Shown: positions 36,900 to 48,240 of the stretch, in pieces | Layout: each line of letters opens with the position of its first letter | How positions within the stretch are numbered: position 1 is the first letter of the stretch | Source of the DNA: Symsagittifera roscoffensis | Lineage: Eukaryota; Xenacoelomorpha; Acoela; Convolutidae | Length of the DNA: 64,000 bases | Direction of reading: 5' to 3' | Assembly (NCBI RefSeq): GCF_963678635.1 | Contig: NC_087063.1 | Coordinates: forward strand, 48,619,220-48,683,219 | Notes under the pieces: model-generated | Database searches by the model: none | Seen by the model: only the letters and a program-made list of their open reading frames with translations | What the model was told of the DNA's origin: nothing | Program-made: the position numbers and the translations under genes

Positions 36900-38636
36900 C
36901 TAGTCATCGGGGGAGAAGCCATGAGGGAAGATATCGTGTATTGCATCTGATGTGGTTAGTAGTTTTGCTAATATGCGAATGATATTTTTAGTTTCAAGCA
37001 GTGGCCAAAGCATTTCAAGAGCTTTGATGGTGTTTAGTTCTTCAGTGCCAATAGAAAACTCGTGATTGGTGTGTTGGATGAGGTTAAAAAGCTTGTGATT
37101 ATTTTTAGTTTTGTGAATGAATTCTAATATTGGGATTTCTACAGGTCAAATATATTCATGCGGGATAATGAGGGGTCGGGATTCTTCTACATTAAAGGTC
37201 TTGGTGAGTAGACAAAATATATACATTTGGGTTTTTGGGTCGTAATTTCTGAGGATGCCTTGGAAGTTAGTATTTTTAATGCAGTAGGTGAAATTTAAGA
37301 AAAATGGTGATGTGTACTTAGAAATAATAAACGGAAATCTATGATGGGGTTGTCGTGATGGTGTGTGTAAATTAAAGTGATTTTGAATGAATCTATAGTA
37401 AGTGTAAGTATGCGTTTGTTTATTTCTTAACATGATGTCTTGTGAACAGTGCAGATCTCGTTTTTTTGGAGCGAGGAAGTGGAAGGTTAGTGAAAAAGTT
37501 ACAAATTTATCGTGAAATGATTCATAAGCTTGGATGTCGATTTATGCTTAGGAAATGATGTGATCGTGCTTTTTATCCATTGAGCTGAGTGTCAAGATGT
37601 AGGGTATTTGGATGAAAAAATTTTCGGTTAGTTGCGGGTTAGCGAACTTATCTTTGTCGAGGAATTGATCTTGGTTAATTCTGATGATATTGTGGTCATA
37701 GTGTTCGATGGAATATTCATTAGCTCGGGGTGCGGTGAAAATCTTTAATAGTTTTTTATATCATACATGTGTAAATTGTCTAGGTGTTAGTGCTGTAGTT
37801 AGTCTAAAAAGGTCAAATTTAATTGTTTTTACTTCGTGAGGTGTGTTACTTAATGGTATACAAAGTGGATTTGAGAAATAATAAAATGATGTCCAGTGAA
37901 GTGTGGGGATTAATACATGCTCATATTGAGGAAAGAGGGGTAAGGAGATTTGGAGAAACTCGGGAGTATTAGTGTGATCAGGGTGATTTACATAATTGCG
38001 GGCTGTTCCGGGTTTGGAGGGAAACGGGAGGTTAGGAAATTTTCTCTTGAATGTTCTATATGCACGGTTAGTAGTGGATGATGAGTGGGTTGATGTTGAG
38101 GATTGAGCTAAAGAAGGGGTATAATCTGAAGAGGGTATAGGAGTAGGTGGGTTTGATGATGTTATGTTTGACGATACTTGGTGAATGGTTAGGATGTGAG
38201 GGTGTTGTATTTGTTATTGAAGTGTTATTAGATTATTCAGTTCATGTGAGATTTGCGTGGTTTCTGGGGAATTGTTGTTGGAACGTTTGGTAAAGGGGGA
38301 GTATGTCGGGGTTACTTGGGAAATATGAGAGATGGTAGAGGGGGAATCATTCTGGGATTGGGAGTGAATGGGTCGGAAGGGGGGTTGAGAAAATGTTGAT
38401 GGGCTGGGTTCGGAGTTTGCGAATTCGTCTGGGGTTTCGATGTCTGAGTTATTAAATTGGGAAATTGTATGAAAAACTGTGATATTTGAGTTAGCGTCAG
38501 AATCCATTCCGGATGATGTGTTAATATGGGGTGATTCAGGTGGCGAGAAAGCAAAAAGTGGAATGATGGGAATTGGGTTTTGGAGATTGACTGGATGGGA
38601 AAGTGAACGGTTAAAGGATCCAATTTGTCGGCTCAT
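36900..38636 (-). pseudogene. ORF4 of family A, copy 3 (best preserved)
   Basis: The ATG at 38636 overlaps the env stop as ATGA. Residues 1-140 (38214-38636) form a low-complexity Ser/Pro/Thr/Asn segment including DIETPDEFANSEPS, probably disordered. After one stop the frame continues to a folded-looking domain. It includes PEFLQISLPLFPQYEHV, VKTIKFDLFRLTTAL, NPQLTENFFIQIPYIL, an open part at 37146-37433 (FPFIISKYTSPFFLNF, RPLIIPHEYI) and ALEMLWPLLETKNIIRIL, ending PHGFSPDD just before the intron. About five stops are visible. No signal peptide, membrane segment or known motif was recognised. It is conserved in all three copies. Confidence 0.6.
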
Positions 38637-41600
38637 CGTGGGCTAAAAAAATGATTGTTCTGAGATTGAAAACTTGTTGTATGTGGTTGTTCGATTATTT
38701 GTTCATATTTATCGTCGTTTTGAGACTGTTGTGTTATTATGTGTTGAATTGGACTTTGTATATGATTTGGTCTTGAATTTGCAATATTTACGAAGGCTAA
38801 ATTACTGAAATTTTGTGGTACTAGTGATAATGGGTGATTACGATTTAGACTTGGTGGTTGTGGTGCTGTGGGTAATGTATTTGTGTGTTGTTGTGATTCG
38901 TCATATGTGTTTAGTGTAGTTGATATTTTTGTGTTGTATTCTTTTTTTTTGTGCATCTAAAAGTATTTTTTTTTCAAGGATGTGGAAAATTTTCCAAAAA
39001 AACCTTGTTTGTGTATTGCGCATGTGTTATAGATTCCTTTTAATAGAGAGAAAAAAAAACCAATAAAATTAAACATTGCGCATAATATAATCTATATTTC
39101 TAAGATGTAGTAGGGTCATCCTAGAAAGGATAAAAGTTCGTTTTTTAGATTTACAAAACTAAAAATGTTAATTGCTGATATATCTTTGGGTCGGTATTTT
39201 TCGCCGTTTAAATAAATCTTTAATATCTTTCAAATATCCGCTGTAATCTAAAAAATTTACGAGTGCTAAATTACTGAAATTTTGTGGTACTAGTGATAAT
39301 GGGTGATTACGATTTAGACTTGGTGGTAAATATTACGATTTAGTCTTGGTGGTAAATTTGTGCGTAAATATCTGAAAATCCTGCTGTTTCTGCAAGTTTA
39401 CGTAAATTTTGTTCTATTGATTGTTGTTGTATAGTGTCCATTTTTGTAAGTAGTTCTTCAAATTGTTGTGAACGTATGTGGTATTGTATGTCTGATTTTG
39501 AGTAGATGCCAATCGATTATAAATCGATATTTGGGTTTCGGGCAATAGCTCTAATACTTTCAGGTAAAAACTTTCTTAGTGATGGCATTAGTGTTGGATA
39601 TGGTGTGAAAAGGTAGCATTTATCTTCGTTGGGATTTAATTGAACAACATTGTGGCAATTTTTTGAGCCACATGGGACTGCTGTATCCCAAAAATAAAAT
39701 ATTTATTTTTGTAGAATATTGGGGTTCTTTTATAACATCTTTTATCTTCAAAAAAGTATAAAGGTGATAATTTTTTGGTACAAGTGTAATACCATAAAAT
39801 GTTGCCTTCATAATCAATGAAAAATGATCTATTTTCGGATAGTAGATATCCTGCATATGGTATTTTTAGAACTGCTAGTGCTAGTGATTGTAGAATTTGT
39901 GTTCTTTCAAGTTCACATAATTGATGTAGTGTTTCTAGTTCTGATAAGGACATTTCTTGAAAAATTCTGCTCATTGTGTAATCTTATTTCATGTCTAAAT
40001 TATTTTCATAATGAATTGCGCCAAAATGTGTGCTATTAATAAGTGATAGTTCTTGTAATCGTGTACTTTCAGTATCTTGTGGTTTTAATTTTCCACCAAT
40101 TCGTCCTGTATTCTTTTGAAAGTTTTCTGAAACGTAAGAGTTTTCATCAGTGAATGAGCGAGTTGTGGCCATCGGATGTACGATTAAGTTTCCTGCATTC
40201 ATGTCAAAACCATTTTCGTTTTCGACAAGAATTTCTGAGGACTGTGTTTTATAAATTGGCTTGTTGTATATGCATGCAAGTTCTGTTCCTGGGTATATTT
40301 GAAATCGTGTTAATTTAGTTTCTATGTTGTGGATGTTTCGAATTTTATTATTTGTATTTTTGATCTGGTCGTGGTTTTAATCTTTATATGGGATTGATTC
40401 AATAAAAATATTTTTGTTGAAATTTAATCATTCTTGCGTGTATCTTTGCTACTTGAAAAATTGTACAGGTTTCTTCGGGAAACCAAACAATGGTTGCTTG
40501 TGTGCGTGTTGTAGGATCGCAATATCTTTGGTCGTTTTTGCAAGAGATTCTGATGCCTTGATCAGGTATTGTGTCGTCTCTTAAGTCGCGTGTACTTTTT
40601 CAAGTTGTATGTTCCAATCGAAAAACATTATTTCTTGGTATCCTTTATTTTTTGTATCTGCTTTGCAATTTAAGGGATTATTTATTCCAATGTGTGGTAT
40701 CCAACTTTTATCATGCAGATCATATGTTAATCTTCCGTGTGATCCATGGAAGGGAACTTTTGTATCTAGTCTTATGTGACCTGGCTGTTTTCAAGTTTGG
40801 CTTGATGTGCTAAGTCTGGGAAAACTTGAAAATTTACAAGTTTTCTGTTTGTGCCTGTGTTTGGTGTAAGGTTAAGTCGCTTTAGTTCGGTTTTACAATC
40901 TTCAGGGCTGAGATGTAATAATATTTCGATGTTACTTTGGTAGAAAGATTCATGGTCTGGTCTGTTTTTATTTCCGTTTGAAACTTGTGAACAATGTACT
41001 TTCTTTTCGGAAAATTTTGCTGTAAATTTGTATACTGTTAGTGTTGTTGCTTGGGCTTTTGAATATAATGTAGCTATTACATTTGTGGTTTCTTTAATTT
41101 GTGGTTCGGATTCACATTGTGTTACTTGATTTATAGCATATTTCTGTAATGTGTTTTGTTCGTTTTCTTCACAAGGTAGTGTGTTACTAATAAATTCTGA
41201 GGTCCTGTGCAAGGAGAAGGATTTTGGTTTGGTTCGGAAAAAATGAGAAAACGAAGGTGTTAAAACGTGAATATCTTTAGAATATACATGTGTTTGATAA
41301 TCCTGAGCATGGATTATAAAAAGTTATATATCCGAGTGTCTTTTTTGTAATTCTATCGTATTTATATATTATTTCTGTTGTTATAAATGGGGGAGGTAAA
41401 GATTGAGCTGTTATATTAGGAGGGTCTAATGGAAATGGGTGTTGAACAATATTATTAAGTCTTACTGTAAGTTCAAATTTTAGTGTGAGACTGCTTTGTT
41501 GTAGTATTTGCATGTTATGTTCTTGTATATCTTTGTGAATATCGTGTCGATATTGTAATCTATTTAGTGCCCAATTATGTAGACTGCTACTTTCTTGATA

Positions 41601-42493
41601 TTGACCAGATAATGGTGGGGGTGCTACGAATGTATTCCAATCTAATCGTAGTGGTATATTATGAGATGATTGTTCTTGATATCGGGAATCAAGATTTGTA
41701 GGGAAACTTAGAGGAAAGGTTGATGGTGATATTTGACTTAAAGAAGGTGTTGAAGGAAGGGAAAGTGTTTCGGGTAGTGTTGATAGTGTTGTATCGAATG
41801 AAACGTCAACTGGGTTGTTTACCAAATTCGTTCTGTGGTTGCTGGGGATTAAAAGGGTTTTCTCTAATTTGTTCTGATGTGGGGGTTGAACCTTACTAGT
41901 CAGATGGAATATTTGAAGTGCTTTGTTGTGAAGCAGTTGGAGGTGTATCTGATAAATTGCTACTAGAAAGGTCTAGGGGATATGATGTTGGCGATTGAGG
42001 TATTTTAAATTGAACTCTGGGAGTTTGAAAATTTCTGTTTCGTCTAGGATGTATAATTTGTCGATTTATTTCGAGTGTGTTTTGGTTTTGGCTGATGTGT
42101 CTTACTCTGTTAAGATCTTGTTGTAGATGTGGGTGGATGATATATGTTGGTTCGTATTGCGGTTCGCTTAAGGGTGCTTGGCGAACAACTGGTTCTAATG
42201 GTTCAGATAATCGTGCGTGTCTTTCTTCAAAAGTATATGGATTGTCTTGGAAAGAAATGCGTGTAGATGACTGGGGGTTTTGGATACTTGTGGGTGTTGT
42301 TGGGTTTTCTTGGGATGTTGTTGGTGGGGACTGGTATTGCGGTTGTTGATTAGCAATTTTGAAAAGTTTCTAAGAGTGGAATTTTTATGATGAAAATTTA
42401 TGTTTATTTCAATATTCTTCAATAAAAAAATAAAAGATTGGTAGCTAATGCTAATGTGATGATTGCCTTTTTTATACATTTACATATTGTCAT
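38633..42493 (-). pseudogene. env: Env-like gene, copy 3
   Basis: It begins at ATG 42493 with a convincing signal peptide (MTICKCIKKAIITLALATN...). The Pro-rich segment with NPYTFEERHA and RQAPLSEPQYEPTY follows at 42140-42240. An open 182-codon piece (41277-41825) includes NWALNRLQYRHDIHKD and SLPPPFITTEIIYKYDR. Another lies at 40772-41212. A third at 39636-39974 holds LCELERTQIL, YAGYLLSENRSFF, WYYTCTKKL and KRCYKRTPIFYKNKYF. The hydrophilic tail (38633-38956) ends FSPR. A 72-bp piece of the tail is duplicated at 39257-39330. Glycoprotein identity rests on the signal peptide, paired Cys, hydrophobic stretch before the tail and position after pol. Chuvirus-type ancestry is a guess from the motif pattern. 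Confidence 0.6.
39257..39357 (-). repeat. Duplicated env-tail segment
   Basis: GCTAAATTACTGAAATTTTG and the following ~50 bases occur at 38797 and again at about 39266, with a further short copy of ATTACGATTTAG(A/T)CTTGGTGG at 39333. The inserted copy interrupts the membrane-proximal part of env copy 3. Confidence 0.85.
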
Positions 42494-43150
42494 TTTGAGT
42501 GATGTTAAAAATGTGAGAAAGATTATAAATAGTAGAAAAACATCGGTTCTACTAAATAGATTGCAAAACTTTTAAATAGTTATTAAATTATCGTACCTGA
42601 GGAGGTTATCAAGAATTGCGGAAAGGGATATATATATACTTCGATTAGTGAGTAGAAAATTAAGAAAAGATTGCAAAATTATGAAAAGAATTATTAAAGT
42701 TTCTATGATATCAGTTAAGAATATTATTAAATTAAGGACGTTTGAAAGTTTTGTGAAAAAGTTTGGAAAGATTTGTTTGAATTTGGTGACTGTTGTTGAA
42801 AGAAACATTTAAGAAATGATTTGGTTTGTCGAATCTTTTTTAATTTTTCAGGGCTAAATTCGAGTTTGGTCAAATTATTTATTGGTTTTGACAAATGGGT
42901 TGTGTTTTGTCAAATGTTGTTGAGGGGTTATTTTGAGGTGTCGGAAAAATCTTCTTAGTTTTGTTTTTATTTATGGAATAATTGGGAGTGTCCAAGAAAT
43001 ATTCGTACATTAGGCTAAATGATCATGTGCTTTTTGTTCATTAGGCTAATTTAATATTTTTGCTTGGAGGGTTTTTGAGTGCTAAGTTGGGAAAATAATG
43101 TTGATTTTTGTACTACTTGATAGGGGAGGGTTGTAATATTGAGATTGTAT
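42494..43150 (-). other. Post-pol leader, copy 3
   Basis: Untranslated sequence matching 26960-27696. It ends where homology to the family stops, close to the unrelated gypsy integrase remnant. Confidence 0.45.
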
Positions 43151-43199
43151 TTATTTTAGTTGTCATTTTGTAGTGGTTTGCTTATTTTTTACCTGGAGG

Positions 43200-43830
43200 T
43201 CTTGAAGTTATAGTTATGTCCTTCCTCGTTGGCGTACGTATGAACATAGTTTTTCAAGCTAACGATGGTTCGCTCCACGCATCCTGTAGCCCTAATTTCG
43301 CCAACCGGAGACTTTTCCCATCTATAACCTCTGTTTCGAAAAATGCTTTTAGTGAATTTGAAGTGACCTTGGACTCTCGATCTAAGTAACTTTTATGCAG
43401 TACACCGTGATTTGATACGTATTTCTTAATAAAATTTAGACAATAACTGGCATTTCGTTGTTTCATATCATCGCCGACGGTCACAGCGAGAATCGGTTTA
43501 CCGCTACCAGAACGTATTTCACCGGTTCGCTTAACTATTTAATCGGACCTAGGGAATCAAGTTGAACTCGTTCGTTTGGCTCATAGGTTGTAAGTTTTGC
43601 CTATATCGTCCTTGGCGCATATGAATTTCAAGTTTTCACTGCTGTGGTAGGTTGTTGGCATCCCACGGCGGCTGCAACCAAGCTCCTGTAGTTGTAAGGA
43701 AACCAAATGTTTCAAAGCGTAGCAAACATGTTTCCCTGCCCGTTGTTGGGCTGTGCCTCCGGTTGTGTACTGAAGTCGTAAGCGGGTTTGGTATAGCGAG
43801 TCGCTCGTTCCTTCACAAATCAATTCTCCC
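43200..43830 (-). pseudogene. Gypsy-type integrase remnant (second family)
   Basis: On the minus strand it reads SENLKFICAKDDIGKTY (end of the zinc-finger linker), then the core start ERVQLDSLGPIK and YVLVAVNRFSLW. Next come YCLNFIKKYVSNHGVLHKSY (43254-43484 frame) and, after a shift, GCVERTIVSLKNYV, containing the catalytic Glu. This pattern is a gypsy integrase but is not family A. The second Asp has decayed. It may belong to the same broken element as the RT at 47394-48180. Confidence 0.6.
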
Positions 43831-44345
43831 GGACTTAAAAGTCATTCACGTGCTGCCCCAGTTATAACTGCATTGCGCGCAGCTTTTGTCCCAGCTGTGG
43901 ATCATAGCCACGATTTTGTCTCAGATAGCTTGCAATTGCGTGTAATTTGTCTGAATGAGTTTCAAGTTGAAGAGTGGCGGAGGTCAGACGGCTTTCTTCA
44001 CAACCTTACAGTCTCTAGGAATCAGACCAATCCAATCTCAGGCACCAGTCCAATCTCAGAGCTGATGACGGCTTTATTTCTGGATGGCGAGAGAGTAACT
44101 TATTCTGCTTATTTATGTTAATTTTCTTTTTGGAAATAAAAACTAGAAAATTTTGAAAATTGATTAAATTGGCGTGACTCACTTTCTGATTGGCTGACAT
44201 CTTAGCGATTGTTTTTCTGCTCTCATTCATAGGCCTTTTACATTTATATGTGCATACTGCACTTTGATCGCCTGAAACTTCTCTTCCCGTAGTAATGACT
44301 GAATTGTTTTCTTGGGTGATGCTTTTATTTGAACCCGAGTCGAGA
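43831..44345. other. No gene identified
   Basis: Open stretches exist on both strands (43873-44121 +, 44015-44353 -), but neither shows recognisable motifs. It may be further gypsy remnant. Confidence 0.35.
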
Positions 44346-44347
44346 TT

Positions 44348-44545
44348 TTTCACCTAATTTGAAGCAAGATTTGAGCGGTTTGAGCGGTTTTTTTAGACAA
44401 TTACGCTCAAAATCTTGCTTCAAAATGAGCGGTTTGAGCGGTTTTTGAACGGTTTATCTAAAAAAACCGCTCAAAAACTGCGCAAGATTTGAACTGTTTT
44501 GAGCGGTTTATCTAAAAAAAAAACACTCAAAAACCGAGCAAGATT
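44348..44545. repeat. GAGCGGTTT palindromic array, block 1
   Basis: Repeats of TTTGAGCGGTTTGAGCGG occur alternately with their inverse AACCGCTCAAAA and with AAGCAAGATTTGAG/CTCAAAATCTTGCTT pairs. They can form several hairpins. Block 2 is at 45408-45625. Confidence 0.8.
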
Positions 44546-44559
44546 TAAGAATAAAAAGT

Positions 44560-44632
44560 TGACAACAGAGGGATTCCAACCCCCAATCGTCTGATTCGAA
44601 GTCAGACGCCTTATCCGTTAGCCCATGCGGCC
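44560..44632 (-). tRNA. tRNA-Arg(TCG)-like gene, probably decayed
   Basis: On the minus strand a 73-base cloverleaf can be drawn. The acceptor is GGCCGCA against TGTTGTC (one C:U mismatch, two G:U pairs). The D arm GGC-TAACGGATAA-GGC has one mismatch. The anticodon stem TCTGA/TCAGA around CTTCGAA is perfect (anticodon TCG). The T arm GGGGG-TTGGAAT-CCCTC has one G:U pair, and the discriminator is A. The B box reads GGTTGGAATCC instead of the usual GGTTCGAATCC, and the D stem is imperfect. It is probably a tRNA pseudogene or tRNA-derived repeat head rather than an active gene. Confidence 0.6.
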
Positions 44633-45112
44633 CTGAAAATAGTGTCGCGCAGCGAAGCCAATATAAATTACGCACCACAATGAATACTGAATACTCTGCA
44701 TTCTAATTCATGCTTTTGAAATTCCTGTGACAGTGATACGTACCTCGGCTCTTTTTCGTTTCCCCCCCCCCCACCTCACACGAGCTTCAATTCGGGTTTC
44801 AGTTTTTCGCTAACTTCGCAATCTACCCCAGACCCCCAGCCTCATGTTTACACCTTTCCCCAAAGTTACCTGCTCTGGGGAAGGAGGGAAGATTAGGGTT
44901 GAGGGGGTTCAACACATGGAGGGTTATTTAAAAACGGGAGGGAGAACGTTTAAGGAGAAGTAAACTCGTTAGAGGAGGGGTAAATGCGAGGTGGGAGGGG
45001 GTAGACGGGGTTGTTCTGCTGGGAGGGGGCTTTACGCTTCATCAGAACACTTGGGGTAGGGCTGGGTTCGTACCAAGGGTGGTTATTGTAGCTGGGGACG
45101 TCGACATGGGAT

Positions 45113-45228
45113 AGTGAGTAGTGAACATGAGGATGAACGTGTTCGTTCGGGTTCGAATTTGAGTAGTGAACTTAACGAGTAGTGAGTAGTGAACATGAGG
45201 ATGAACGTGTTCGTTGGGATTCGAAATT
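45113..45228 (+). repeat. 68-bp-period direct repeat
   Basis: AGTGAGTAGTGAACATGAGG and the following bases through TTCGAA occur at 45113-45160 and 45181-45228 with two differences. Confidence 0.9.
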
Positions 45229-45387
45229 GGCAGCTTTCTATTTTGTTCCAGTTAGAGTAATTATTTACAAAAAAAATATATATTTTAGTGGCATCGTATC
45301 CGTCTATATAATCTTGGTCGCACCGTCTCCGCTTCGGTCTGCAATGTCGCGCCTTAGTTTTTCGATCGCGAAAGTATGGATATGAGT

Positions 45388-45640
45388 CTGGGACCTCGAC
45401 CCGGGAAGACCGCTCAAAAACCGCTCAAACACCGCTCAAGTCTTGCTTGAAAAACCGTTCAAAAATCACCGCAAGAAATGAGCGGTTTTTGAGCGGTTTT
45501 TTAAACAAGATTTGAGCGGTTTGAGCGGGTTTTCCAAAAAAAAACCGCCCAAACCGCTCAAACCGCTCAAATCTTGCTGGAAAACGGCTCAAACCGCTCA
45601 AGTCTTGAGCGGTTTTTGAGCGGGATCTCGACCCGGGAAA
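45388..45640. repeat. GAGCGGTTT palindromic array, block 2, with flanking direct repeats
   Basis: The block 45408-45625 repeats ACCGCTCAAA and its inverse TTTGAGCGGT many times. It is bracketed by the direct repeats GGGACCTCGACCCGGGAA (about 45390) and GGGATCTCGACCCGGGAA (about 45624), which look like a target duplication with one change. Confidence 0.75.
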
Positions 45641-46278
45641 CCAACGGAACGACGGAACGATGCTACTTTCGCAACCGAACATGTGTATATGCTCACACGC
45701 GAATTTTCACCCACCGGTTGCCTGGAAAAACAATCCTAATCCACGAACCTTACGATCTATTACGATCGTGAAAGTCTTGCGTAGATCTAGTTTCTGAAAA
45801 AAAATTGCCCCCACACGACATATAGCATTTCTAGCTCGCTCGTTGATTTTTTTTGCCACGTTTAGAAACCAAGATGCGAAAGGTATTAGCTCGCGTCAGA
45901 TACGATGCGTATATGTTTTATATCGAAGTGTTTTAGTTCAAGTGTTTTTGCGACTTCTTTTCTCGGGCGCTAATTGACATTCGGCTGTCCACAGAAATTT
46001 GTTCTTCTAGCTAGCAACGGGCGCAAGGGGGTCGAATAATTCGCTAGTGCTGGCAGAAATTGATGAAATCTATAGATTGAGCTTCTAACAGACAGGCAGC
46101 TGTGACAGAGTTTTTTGTGGGCTTAACTTTTCTGGTGGTTCTGTTTAAGGGATGCTTCATGTATTTTTTTTTTTGCAAAATTACACTTTTCTAATATCTG
46201 AGGGCCATATATTTTTTGTCGAGTTTCTTCAGACTTTTTCCACCATGGTGATATGTTCAATCTCTGCACCTTTATATA
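45641..46278. other. No gene identified
   Basis: Unique-looking AT-rich sequence without a convincing reading frame. Confidence 0.4.
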
Positions 46279-46280
46279 TA

Positions 46281-47253
46281 CCCGCATCCAGTTTCAAGCG
46301 TTAATAATCGATTATATTACGATTTTAGTACCAGTCTCACTATAATTGAGAAACAATCAATTTTAATCAATTAATAATCGATTATAATCTCTCTTTTTAA
46401 ATTCAAATTATAATTAATTATAATCCATTACAATCGATTATAATCGATTATTTATTCGTCTATTTTTTGATAGAATTATAAGCGATTATAATTGATTATA
46501 ATCCATTATTTTTATTCAAATTTCTATTTTATTAGTTTTGCACGAAAATCCATTATAATTGATTATAATTGATTATAATCCCTTTTGTTTGTCCATTTTT
46601 GTCTTCGAAGTTGCATCTAAATTGCTTATATTTTATGCTTTTTGTGTACGTTGGTTCCTATGAAAAATGAGAAAAATGTTTTTAAAGTTTTCCAATTAAT
46701 TCAAATTTATAAGTTTTTTTTTCATTTCTTCCCCATTAGAGTTATGTTGTGATGCATATTATAAGCTTTTTTAAACACCAAAACATCAGCAGATTGATTT
46801 AGTTTCATGATTGATTCGGAAAATTTATTTTTCATCTACCGCGAGAACCTTTCCACTCATATGAAAGGATCTCTATGAAACTTTTGTTTCGTGGAATAAC
46901 TTTGTGTTCAGATGAAACAAAGTGTTCAAGAGATCTCTCTTTTAGAGATTTTTTTATTGACACAAAAAAAAATAACCCATAAGATATATTTCGAATAAAA
47001 GAAAATTTCGGAAAAATAAGAGATTATAATCGATTATAATCGATTAAAATTGATTTTAAGGGTTTTTAGTAAGAACTATAATCAATTATAATCGATTATA
47101 AGAGATAATAATCTCTTGGAAAATATCACGATTATAATCAATTATAAATCCCTTAAAGACCTAATTTTGGTAATTATAATCGATTATAATTGTCAAAAAA
47201 TTATCATTATAATCCGTTATAATCGATTATTTACGCCTAAACTTGAATGCGGG
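46281..47253. mobile_element. Second ATTATAATCG-rich TIR element, 973 bp
   Basis: The ends are imperfect inverted repeats (left CCCGCATCCAGTTTCAAGCG, right its diverged inverse). Each is flanked by TA at 46279-46280 and 47254-47255. The interior has dozens of ATTATAATCGATTATAATC-like palindromic units in its outer thirds and a plain AT-rich middle. The terminal CCCGCA and the palindromic filling relate it to 12522-12928. It has no coding capacity. Confidence 0.65.
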
Positions 47254-47393
47254 TAACCAAAGTATCATTTATTAAAACGTGCGCACTTAGAATATCAATG
47301 AGTAGCATTGAATCCGTTACCTGTTGAAACTCCACGTCGTGATCAAGCCGTAGAATCAAAGCCAGAGCCTATATACCCGAGTTAATTTACCTG

Positions 47394-48240
47394 TTAATTT
47401 AACCCAAATAGAAAAAAAATGCAATGCTTGCGAGTCTCAGTATTCAAAGGCAAGACCCCGTGCGAGTACGGTAAGTCCTTGGTTGTGATAAATACCTCCC
47501 TCGATTTACGCTTGCTTGGCATTTGCCCGACACTATCCATTAACTTTTCGATGTTTGGCATCTGGCACTTTTTTATGTAATTTTTATTTAGTTCTCTGGA
47601 ATCCAACACTAGTTTCACTGGTTCGTCTTTTTAGATCTGAATGACGTTGGGCGATACGAAGTATTTATCCAAACATTCTTCCCATTTTTCGATAAGTCCG
47701 TATTTTACTATTTTATTGATTTCCTTATGCACCTTATTTGGGAGGGTGGTAGGTAATTGCTTACCTTTTTGATGTACTTGAATTAGGTTTTCAAAAAGTA
47801 AGGCTGAATTTTGTAATTATGCATTCGCTCTACAGAACTTTTAAAGAAATGCTCCTGCCAGTCGTCCAGCGGTTTTTGATGCATTTACTTGACTGTTGCC
47901 TAACTTGATTTGGTTTCCCCTGCATTTTCATCACTCCCTCTCCCCACAGGTGCTTGTATCAAAATGAGATCCAGTGCAGGCATTAATATCTGTCCTTTAA
48001 TTGGTGCTGTATAACCCCCGATCGAATTTACCAAATCTATCGTCCATCCATGCTTGTGTTGATTTCCTATTTATCTTTATTGCTAATTTTGCTCCATATT
48101 TGGCCTGTGCAGCTTTGCTCGACATATTAAGCAAAAAACATTGCATAATTTTATCCCCTCTAGCGTTCCAAAACTGCATCGCGCCAACAGCTCAGTACCG
48201 CATAGAAGTTTTCAAACGTGTTGTCTCCTTGCTTTTTTGA
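47394..48240 (-). pseudogene. Gypsy protease-RT remnant (second family)
   Basis: Minus strand. At 47997-48179 GAKLAIKINRKSTQAWMDD matches the start of the retropepsin domain of a gypsy subfamily, but the active-site D-S-G is replaced. After ~200 bases the RT begins with HKEINKIVKYGLIEKWEEC, DKYFVSPNVIQ (then a stop), VKLVLDSRELNKNYIKKCQM and NIEKLMDSVGQ, followed by EVFITTKDLPYSHGVL and TRKHCIFF. The catalytic YLDD part is not present. It is unrelated at the sequence level to family A's RT. Confidence 0.75.

Larger units (their letters stand above)
34962..43150 (-). mobile_element. Family A LTR retroelement, copy 3 (5' truncated)
   Basis: In minus orientation the order is leader, env, ORF4, LTR region. 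Gag and pol are absent: homology to copy 2 begins at the post-pol leader (about 43150) and runs to the LTR end near 34962. It is the best-preserved copy for env's C-terminal half and for ORF4. Copies 2 and 3 face each other with their LTR ends ~1.4 kb apart. Confidence 0.75.

Noticed and set aside
43581-43867. Open frames on both strands near 43.6-43.9 kb as host genes
   Set aside because: The minus reading contains a gypsy integrase linker (ICAKDDIGKTY). The plus reading is its shadow.
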